From Brevibacterium permense (GTDB lineage: Bacteria; Actinomycetota; Actinomycetes; Actinomycetales; Brevibacteriaceae), in NCBI RefSeq assembly GCF_025506275.1, contig NZ_QYCP01000091.1:62001-126000 (forward strand): 64,000 nt of DNA, in the 5' to 3' direction. Shown in pieces: positions 58,523-64,000 of this stretch. The first letter of the stretch is position 1; each line of letters begins with the position of its first letter. Below the pieces are notes generated by a model, which saw nothing but the letters and a program-made list of their open reading frames with translations, was not told the origin of the DNA and did no database searches. A program made the position numbers and the translations under genes.

Positions 58523-60306
58523 CAGGCCTCGGCGTCGTCGTCTTCCGGTTCGAAGTCGACTCCGGCCTCGGCGCGCTGGGCGTCGGTGATCGGGGCCGGT
58601 GCCTGGGTCAGCGGATCGAAACCGCCGCCGGACTTCGGGAAGGCGATGACCTCACGGATCGAGTCGACGCCGGCCAGCAGGGACACGATGCGGTCCCAGC
58701 CGAAGGCGATGCCGCCGTGCGGGGGTGCGCCGAACTTGAAGGCTTCGAGGAGGAAGCCGAACTTCTCCTCGGCTTCTTCGGCGGAGATGCCCATGATCTT
58801 GAAGACGCGTTCCTGAACGTCCTTGCGGTGGATGCGGATCGAGCCGCCGCCGATCTCATTGCCGTTGCAGACGATGTCGTAGGCGTAGGCCAGTGCCGCG
58901 CCCGGGTCCTCTTCGAGGGAGTCGAGGAATTCGGGCTTCGGAGCGGTGAAGGCGTGGTGGACGGCCGTCCACTGTCCGCCGCCGATGGCCACGTCTCCAG
59001 CGGCCTGCGCTTCGGCGGCCGATTCGAACAGAGGTGCGTCGACGACCCATACGAAGGCCCAGTCTCCGTCCTTGATGAGACCCGTGCGTTCGGCGATCTC
59101 ATTGCGGGCGGCACCGAGGAGGGCACGGGAGGAGTTCGCATCACCTGCGGCGAAGAAGATCGCGTCGCCCGGCTGCGCACCGGCCGCCTCGGCGAGTCCC
59201 GCCTTCTCCTCCTCGGAGATGTTCTTGGCCACCGGACCGGACAGGGTTCCGTCTTCGCCGATGAGCACATAGGCCAGGCCCTTCGCCCCGCGCTGCTTGG
59301 CCCAGTCCTGCCAGCCGTCGAGTTGACGCCTGGGCAGCGAGCCGCCGCCGGGGTAGACGACGGAGCCGACATAGGGCGACTGGAAGACGCGGAACGGGGT
59401 GTCCTGGAAGAATTCGGTGAGGTTGTGCAGCTCGAGGCCGAAGCGCAGGTCCGGCTTGTCCGAACCGTAGCGCTCCATCGCCTCGTGGTAGGTGATGTGC
59501 GGGATCGGCGTGGCGATGTCGTAGCCGATGAGCTTCCACAGTGCGGTGAGGATCTCTTCGGCCAGAGCGATGATGTCCTCCTGCTCGACGAAGGAGGCTT
59601 CGATGTCGAGCTGGGTGAACTCCGGCTGACGGTCGGCGCGGAAGTCCTCGTCGCGGTAGCAGCGGGCGATCTGGTAGTAGCGTTCCATGCCGGCGACCTG
59701 AAGCAGCTGCTTGAACAGCTGCGGCGACTGCGGCAGGGCATACCAGGAGCCGGGCTTGAGGCGGGCCGGGACGAGGAAGTCGCGGGCACCTTCCGGAGTC
59801 GACTTCGTCAGGGTCGGAGTCTCGACCTCGACGAAGCTGTGGGCGTCGAGGACCGACCGTGCGGCCTTGTTGACATCGGAGCGCAGACGGATCGTCTTGG
59901 CCGGGCCCGAACGGCGCAGGTCGAGGTAGCGGTAGCGCAGACGGGTCTCTTCGCCCACGGCGCCGGAGTCCTCGGCATGGTCGGAGACCTGGAACGGCAG
60001 GGCCGCTGCTTCGGAGAGCACCTCGACGGTGGTGTCGATGATCTCGATCTCGCCGGTGGGCAGGTTCGGGTTCGTATTGCCCTCGGGGCGCACCGAGACG
60101 GTGCCGGTGGCCTTGACGACGGTTTCGTTGCGCAGCTGGTGGGCATCGTCCTCACGGACGACGACCTGCACGATTCCCGAAGCGTCGCGCAGATCGATGA
60201 AGGCCACCCCTCCGTGATCGCGACGACGATCGACCCACCCGGTGAGGGTGACGGTTTCTCCTGCGTTCGCGGCTCGCAGGCTTCCGGCTTCGTGGCTTCG
60301 CAGCAC
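58522..60306 (-). CDS. aspS: Aspartyl-tRNA synthetase, probably non-discriminating
   Basis: Class II synthetase with N-terminal OB anticodon domain, bacterial GAD insertion and catalytic core; 594 residues. Motif 2 is [25 protein letters not shown] (given in part), and motif 3 is in [14 protein letters not shown]. His31 in [14 protein letters not shown] is the residue linked to relaxed specificity in bacterial AspRS that also charge tRNA-Asn, so Asn-tRNA may be made by the amidotransferase route (inference). GTG start with AGGAG 6 nt upstream. aspS-rarA are coupled. Confidence 0.95.
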   Translation of the reverse strand: MLRSHEAGSLRAANAGETVTLTGWVDRRRDHGGVAFIDLRDASGIVQVVVREDDAHQLRNETVVKATGTVSVRPEGNTNPNLPTGEIEIIDTTVEVLSEAAALPFQVSDHAEDSGAVGEETRLRYRYLDLRRSGPAKTIRLRSDVNKAARSVLDAHSFVEVETPTLTKSTPEGARDFLVPARLKPGSWYALPQSPQLFKQLLQVAGMERYYQIARCYRDEDFRADRQPEFTQLDIEASFVEQEDIIALAEEILTALWKLIGYDIATPIPHITYHEAMERYGSDKPDLRFGLELHNLTEFFQDTPFRVFQSPYVGSVVYPGGGSLPRRQLDGWQDWAKQRGAKGLAYVLIGEDGTLSGPVAKNISEEEKAGLAEAAGAQPGDAIFFAAGDANSSRALLGAARNEIAERTGLIKDGDWAFVWVVDAPLFESAAEAQAAGDVAIGGGQWTAVHHAFTAPKPEFLDSLEEDPGAALAYAYDIVCNGNEIGGGSIRIHRKDVQERVFKIMGISAEEAEEKFGFLLEAFKFGAPPHGGIAFGWDRIVSLLAGVDSIREVIAFPKSGGGFDPLTQAPAPITDAQRAEAGVDFEPEDDDAEA

Positions 60307-60364
60307 CTAGGGCTCCTTTGTGATGTTGTGGTCTAGCGCCTGAACAATGATAGTCGCCCCGCGC

Positions 60365-61699
60365 TCAGCTCCGGTACACGCGGGGCCAGAGGTCGTCTTC
60401 CGCGGGCGTCCATGTGTCCGGGTCGGCCGTGGTCTGCTCTCCCGAGCGGATGTCCTTGACCTCGTGGCCGGACTCACCGTCGGTGAACCAGACGAACGGG
60501 ATGTCGCGGCGTTCCGCGTAGCGGATCTGCTTGCCGAACTTCGCAGCGTTCGGCGAGACTTCGCACGGAATGTCCCGGGACCTCAGCGTCGCGGCCACGG
60601 CGTCGGCGTCAGCCCGTCGGGCCTCCTCGGTGACGGCGATGACGACGGCCGAGGGGGTACCGCGGGTGGCGCGGACCTCCGAAGTCTCGCCGAGGATGAA
60701 CGCCATCAGGCGGGAGACGCCGATGGACATGCCCACCCCGGGATAGTTCTTCTTCCCCACGGTCACCAGCGAGTCGTAGCGCCCGCCGGAGGATACGGAA
60801 CCGAGCTCTTCGTGGCCGATCAGCTGGGTCTCGTAGACCGCGCCCGTGTAGTAGTCGAGGCCGCGGGCGATCTTGAGCTGGGCGACGACGACTCCGGGTG
60901 CGCGAACGGCTGCGGCTCGCAGCAGCGTCGTCAGCGATTCGAGTCCGGCTTCGAGCAGGGGGTGGTCGACGCCGAGGGCGCGCACCTCGTCGGCGAAGTC
61001 CGGGGAGTCGGATTCGATGGCTGCCAGCTCCAGGCACAGGCGCTGCTGCTCCTCATCGGCGCCGGCCTCGGCAGCCAGCAGCTTCGCCACTTCGTCGGGG
61101 CCGATCTTGTCGTATTTGTCGAGGCAGCGCAGCACGGCTTGGATGTTCGTCAGCCCGATTCCGCGGGCGAAGCCTTCGAGCAGCCTGCGGTCGTTGACGA
61201 CGATCTTGATTCCGGGCACGCCGAGCGGGGCGAGCCGGGAGAACGCATCGGCCACTGCCAGGGGGATCTCGACCTCGAAGTGTCCGGGCAGGTCCCCATC
61301 GGCGATGACGTCGATATCGGCCTGGATGAACTCACGGTAGCGACCGGCCTGCGGCCGTTCGCCGCGCCAGACGGGCTGGACGCGAGCGGCCTTGAACGGG
61401 AAGCTCAGTTCGTTCGCATTGTCTGCGATATAGCGGGCCAGGGGCACCGTGAGGTCGAAGTGGAGTCCCAGCGGGTTGCGTTCGGTGCCCTCGGAGTGGA
61501 GGCGGGAGACCGCGAAGATCTCCTTGTCGATCTCGCCGTCCTTGGCCAGCTGGCTGATCGGTTCGACGGCGCGGTGGTTGAGCGCGGAGAACCCGTGCAG
61601 GGCGAAGGTGTGTTCGAGGGTGTCGATGATGGTCTTCTCGATCACGCGCTCGGCCGGGAGTCGTTCCGGGAATCCGGACAGACGGGCTGACTTCGCCAT
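60365..61699 (-). CDS. hisS: Histidyl-tRNA synthetase
   Basis: Class II synthetase of 444 residues. FDLTVPLARYIA and QPVWRGERPQAGRYREFIQAD hold motif 2, ARGLDYYTGAVYE is the HisA signature motif, and GVGMSIGVSRLMAF is motif 3. The C-terminal anticodon domain is present. AAGGAG is properly placed before the ATG. It follows the metallo-beta-lactamase-fold gene by 149 nt and is 58 nt before aspS, the usual actinobacterial order. Confidence 0.96.
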   Translation of the reverse strand: MAKSARLSGFPERLPAERVIEKTIIDTLEHTFALHGFSALNHRAVEPISQLAKDGEIDKEIFAVSRLHSEGTERNPLGLHFDLTVPLARYIADNANELSFPFKAARVQPVWRGERPQAGRYREFIQADIDVIADGDLPGHFEVEIPLAVADAFSRLAPLGVPGIKIVVNDRRLLEGFARGIGLTNIQAVLRCLDKYDKIGPDEVAKLLAAEAGADEEQQRLCLELAAIESDSPDFADEVRALGVDHPLLEAGLESLTTLLRAAAVRAPGVVVAQLKIARGLDYYTGAVYETQLIGHEELGSVSSGGRYDSLVTVGKKNYPGVGMSIGVSRLMAFILGETSEVRATRGTPSAVVIAVTEEARRADADAVAATLRSRDIPCEVSPNAAKFGKQIRYAERRDIPFVWFTDGESGHEVKDIRSGEQTTADPDTWTPAEDDLWPRVYRS

Positions 61700-61848
61700 G
61701 GTGCTCCTTGCTTTCGGTGCGGATGCGGTGCCGTACGGCGCCGCGGGGTCATGTGGTGTGTATCGGGTGGGGTCTGAATGGTGTGGTGTCGTCCGGGATT
61801 GCGCGGCCGCCTCAGGCAGGAAGACCCGAGACTTCGGTCGCTCAGTCC

Positions 61849-62493
61849 TCAGAAGAACGGATTCGTCGCGAGTTCTGCGCTCACGCGAGATGCCGGGCCG
61901 TGTCCAGGATAGATCGGCACGTCCGGCAGTGTCGCGAAGGTTCGCAGGGATTCGGCCATCGCCTGAGGGTCTCCCCCGGGCAGGTCGACGCGGCCGATGG
62001 CTCCGGCGAAGACGACGTCACCGGTGAAGATGACTTCCTCGTCCCCGTCCTTCACTCGCAGCAGCATGGAACCTTCCGTGTGCCCGGGTGCGGAGACTGC
62101 GGTGATGCTGAGTCCGGCGATCTCGAGGCTCTGCCCGTCGTCGATGTCAGTGGCTGCCGGGGCGTTCCAGTCTGCGACGAGCGGGGCCAGCATTGCCGCG
62201 AACTGCGGGTTGAGCGTTGTGGCAGGCGAATCCAGGCGGTACCGGTCGGCGGCGCCGAGGTGGACGGGCACGTTCCAGCGGGCGAGCACGTTGGTCAGGC
62301 CCAGAATATGGTCGGGGTGGCCGTGGGTGAGGAAGATCGCCTGAGGTTCGAGTCCCTCGTCGCTCAGCAGCTTCTCGAGGCCTGGGGCGCAGTCGTATCC
62401 GGAGTCGATGAGAATGCAGTCGCTGGAGCCGTCTGCGCGCACGGCATAGCAGTTGACGTCGAGGAATTCGGCGTTGGTCGAGAACACATCCAT
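61849..62493 (-). CDS. Metallo-beta-lactamase-fold hydrolase (glyoxalase II-like)
   Basis: Zinc hydrolase, 214 residues, similar to hydroxyacylglutathione hydrolases; the actual thioester is unknown, and actinobacteria commonly use mycothiol rather than glutathione. Metal motif THGHPDH at 56-62, then APGHTEGSM and FTGDVVFAGAIGR with the bridging Asp, and YPGHGPAS with the last His. ATG at 62493 is 7 nt after a TAGACT hexamer and has no Shine-Dalgarno; a TTG 6 nt upstream is less likely. Position next to hisS is conserved in actinobacteria. Confidence 0.9.
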   Translation of the reverse strand: MDVFSTNAEFLDVNCYAVRADGSSDCILIDSGYDCAPGLEKLLSDEGLEPQAIFLTHGHPDHILGLTNVLARWNVPVHLGAADRYRLDSPATTLNPQFAAMLAPLVADWNAPAATDIDDGQSLEIAGLSITAVSAPGHTEGSMLLRVKDGDEEVIFTGDVVFAGAIGRVDLPGGDPQAMAESLRTFATLPDVPIYPGHGPASRVSAELATNPFF

Positions 62494-62499
62494 GTGCAA

Positions 62500-62505
62500 A
62501 GTCTA
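62500..62505 (-). promoter_or_regulatory. -10 element TAGACT for the hydrolase gene (leaderless start)
   Basis: TAGACT ends 7 nt before the ATG, so transcription should begin at or next to the start codon. The -35 region does not match TTGACA. Confidence 0.5.
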
Positions 62506-62530
62506 TCTACACGTCCGCCGATGGTTATGC

Positions 62531-62549
62531 TGGGATAACGTCTATCCCA
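62531..62549. promoter_or_regulatory. Operator-like palindrome between divergent genes
   Basis: TGGGATA-N5-TATCCCA, a perfect 7-bp inverted repeat, sits in the 119-nt gap between the hydrolase and DUF349 genes. It is about 26 nt upstream of the hydrolase -10, and 64 nt before the DUF349 start codon. It may bind a dimeric regulator; none is encoded nearby. Confidence 0.45.
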
Positions 62550-62612
62550 CAATCGAGTGATCGGCGGGTGGAATGACCTGCCGGTTCGACCGATGGAAAC
62601 AAGGTGAGAACC

Positions 62613-63965
62613 ATGTCGACCCCGACACCGAAGCCGACCCCCCGTCCGTCGTCGCTGCCGCGTCCGCAGGCGGCACAGGTGGTCAATGCCAGCCATATCG
62701 ACCACGACGCCGAGGTGGCTCGCGCGGTGACACATGGTCGTGCCGATTCGGACGGCAATGTGTTCGTCACCACTCCGGAGGGCGAACGTGCCGTCGGTCA
62801 GTACCCGGACGCCACTCCCGAGGAGGCGCTCGAGTACTTCGCGAAGAAGTACGTCGAACTCGCCGAGAGCGCGGTCCTGCTGCGCAATCGTCTCTCCGCC
62901 GGCGCTCCCGGCCGTGAGGTCGTGTCTGCGGCGAAGACGCTGCAGGAAACGCTGCCGGAAGCCAACGTCGTCGGCGATCTCAAGGGACTGAGCGCCACTC
63001 TCGACACCCTCATCTCAGATGCCGAGGCCACGGAGTCCCGTCAGGCGGCCCGGGCGCAGGCCGCGAAACTCGCCGCCGCCGAGGATCGTGAGGCTCTCGT
63101 CGTCGAGGCCGAGACTCTGGCCAAGCAGGATCCGTCGAAGATCCAGTGGAAGCAGTCAGGCGCGCGTCTGCGCGAGCTCTTCGCCCAGTGGAAGGACATG
63201 CAGCGCAGCGGACCCCGTCTGCCGCGTGCCGTCGATCAGGAGCTCTGGGGTCGGTTCTCACAGGCTCGGAACACCTTCGAGCACATGCGCAAAGAGTTCT
63301 TCGCCGAGCTCGACAAGGTCAATGCCGAGGGCAAGCGGATCAAGGAGAAGATCGTCGCCGAGGCGGAGTCGCTGTCGGCCTCGACCGATTTCCGCACCGT
63401 GTCGCAGAAGTACAAGGACCTGATGAGCCAGTGGAAGCGCGCCCCGCGTGCTTCGCGGAAGGACGATGATGCACTGTGGGCACGGTTCCGTGCAGCACAG
63501 GACGTGTTCTTCTCTGCCCGTGATGCCGAGAATGCCGCTCTGGACGAGGAATTCAAGGGCAACCTCGTCGTCAAGGAGGAGCTGCTGAAGAAGGCTCAGG
63601 CGCTGCTCCCGATCACCGACCCGGTGGCGGCCAAGCGCGAGCTGCGCACCATCCAGGACCAGTGGGAGGAAGCCGGCAAGGTCCCTCGCGCCGATGTCTC
63701 GCGGATGGAGAACGGTCTGCGCGATGTCGAACGCGCGCTCGCCGATGCCGAGGAAGCCGCGTGGCAGCGCAGCAACCCTGAGACGAAGGCCCGCACCTCG
63801 GGAGCGCTGAGTCAGCTCGACGAGTCTATCGTCGACCTCGAGAAGAAGCTCGAGGCCGCGAAGGCCGGCGGCGATGAGAAGTCCGTCGCCGAAGCGCAGG
63901 AAGCTCTCGACGCTCGCCGCGCCTGGCGGGATCAGCTCGCCCAGACCGCCGCAGAACTCGACTGA
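62613..63965 (+). CDS. DUF349 domain-containing coiled-coil protein
   Basis: 450 residues, largely helical and highly charged. At least two DUF349 repeats are clear (WKQSGARLRELFAQWKDM...LWGRFSQARNTF at about 180-230 and WKRAPRASRKDDDALWARFRAAQDVFF at about 270-296) and a third weaker one follows (about 340-370). A long C-terminal coiled coil ends the protein. The N-terminus is Pro/Thr-rich. ATG at 62613 is preferred over GTG at 62604 because AAGGTG is 7 nt upstream. The gene sits upstream of hisS in many actinobacteria. Function unknown. Confidence 0.88.
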   Translation: MSTPTPKPTPRPSSLPRPQAAQVVNASHIDHDAEVARAVTHGRADSDGNVFVTTPEGERAVGQYPDATPEEALEYFAKKYVELAESAVLLRNRLSAGAPGREVVSAAKTLQETLPEANVVGDLKGLSATLDTLISDAEATESRQAARAQAAKLAAAEDREALVVEAETLAKQDPSKIQWKQSGARLRELFAQWKDMQRSGPRLPRAVDQELWGRFSQARNTFEHMRKEFFAELDKVNAEGKRIKEKIVAEAESLSASTDFRTVSQKYKDLMSQWKRAPRASRKDDDALWARFRAAQDVFFSARDAENAALDEEFKGNLVVKEELLKKAQALLPITDPVAAKRELRTIQDQWEEAGKVPRADVSRMENGLRDVERALADAEEAAWQRSNPETKARTSGALSQLDESIVDLEKKLEAAKAGGDEKSVAEAQEALDARRAWRDQLAQTAAELD

Positions 63966-64000
63966 GACCGCAGTGCTCGGCTGACGCTGAGGCACTCGTC

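Overview
The window is high-GC bacterial chromosome from an actinobacterium, most likely a Micrococcales member such as Brevibacterium (inferred). Supporting signs are an actinobacterial integration host factor next to gmk, a PriA without helicase motifs, the trp-associated membrane protein and HGxxPAAW protein inside a trp cluster, an ANTAR response regulator of the PdtaR type, and many GTG or TTG starts. It is a dense housekeeping region: about 55 protein genes and one tRNA, almost all on the minus strand. Only a small thioesterase, tRNA-Leu(CAA) and a DUF349 protein are on the plus strand. I see no prophage, insertion sequence, integrase, CRISPR array, toxin-antitoxin pair, defence island or rRNA.

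Layout from left to right. 1-6.7 kb: the start of polA (leaving the window), a hotdog thioesterase, pdtaR, tRNA-Leu, an acetyltransferase overlapping a DctA-type symporter, and pyruvate kinase. 6.8-13 kb: gltB-gltD (glutamate synthase). 13.2-25.9 kb: a mixed amino-acid cluster read right to left, pnuC, hisE, hisG, a PH-domain protein, a class III CoA-transferase, a fused carboxyltransferase, hisF, hisI, trpE, trpM-like, HGxxPAAW, trpC, trpB, trpA and an Lgt-like protein that lacks key Lgt active-site residues. 26-34.9 kb: rpe, rsmB, fmt, priA, metK, coaBC, rpoZ, gmk and mihF, tightly packed with overlapping starts and stops. 35.1-43.8 kb: the pyrimidine operon pyrR-pyrB-pyrC-(PH-like)-carA-carB-pyrF, headed by a sequence matching the PyrR RNA-binding loop. 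43.9-54.1 kb: nusB, efp, aroB, aroK, aroC, a prepilin-type peptidase, aroE, mltG, ruvX and alaS. 54.5-64 kb: rpsD with a long leader, a Kef-type antiporter, rarA, aspS, hisS, a metallo-beta-lactamase-fold hydrolase and the divergent DUF349 gene.

Functionally, the genes cover chorismate synthesis (aroB, C, E, K) feeding tryptophan (trpE, C, B, A), parts of histidine synthesis, complete carbamoyl-phosphate-to-orotate steps except dihydroorotate dehydrogenase and PyrE, nitrogen assimilation (gltBD), translation (alaS, aspS, hisS, fmt, efp, rpsD, rsmB) and cofactors (metK, coaBC, pnuC).

Nothing here looks like a wholly new system. The points most worth a second look are the degenerate Lgt homologue at the standard trp-lgt position, the CoA-transferase/carboxyltransferase pair embedded in the his genes, the altered ion-site residues of the symporter, the PyrR-type leader, and structured leaders before gltB, the trpC segment, rpsD and alaS. 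Motif positions come from direct reading; no database search or folding program was run.
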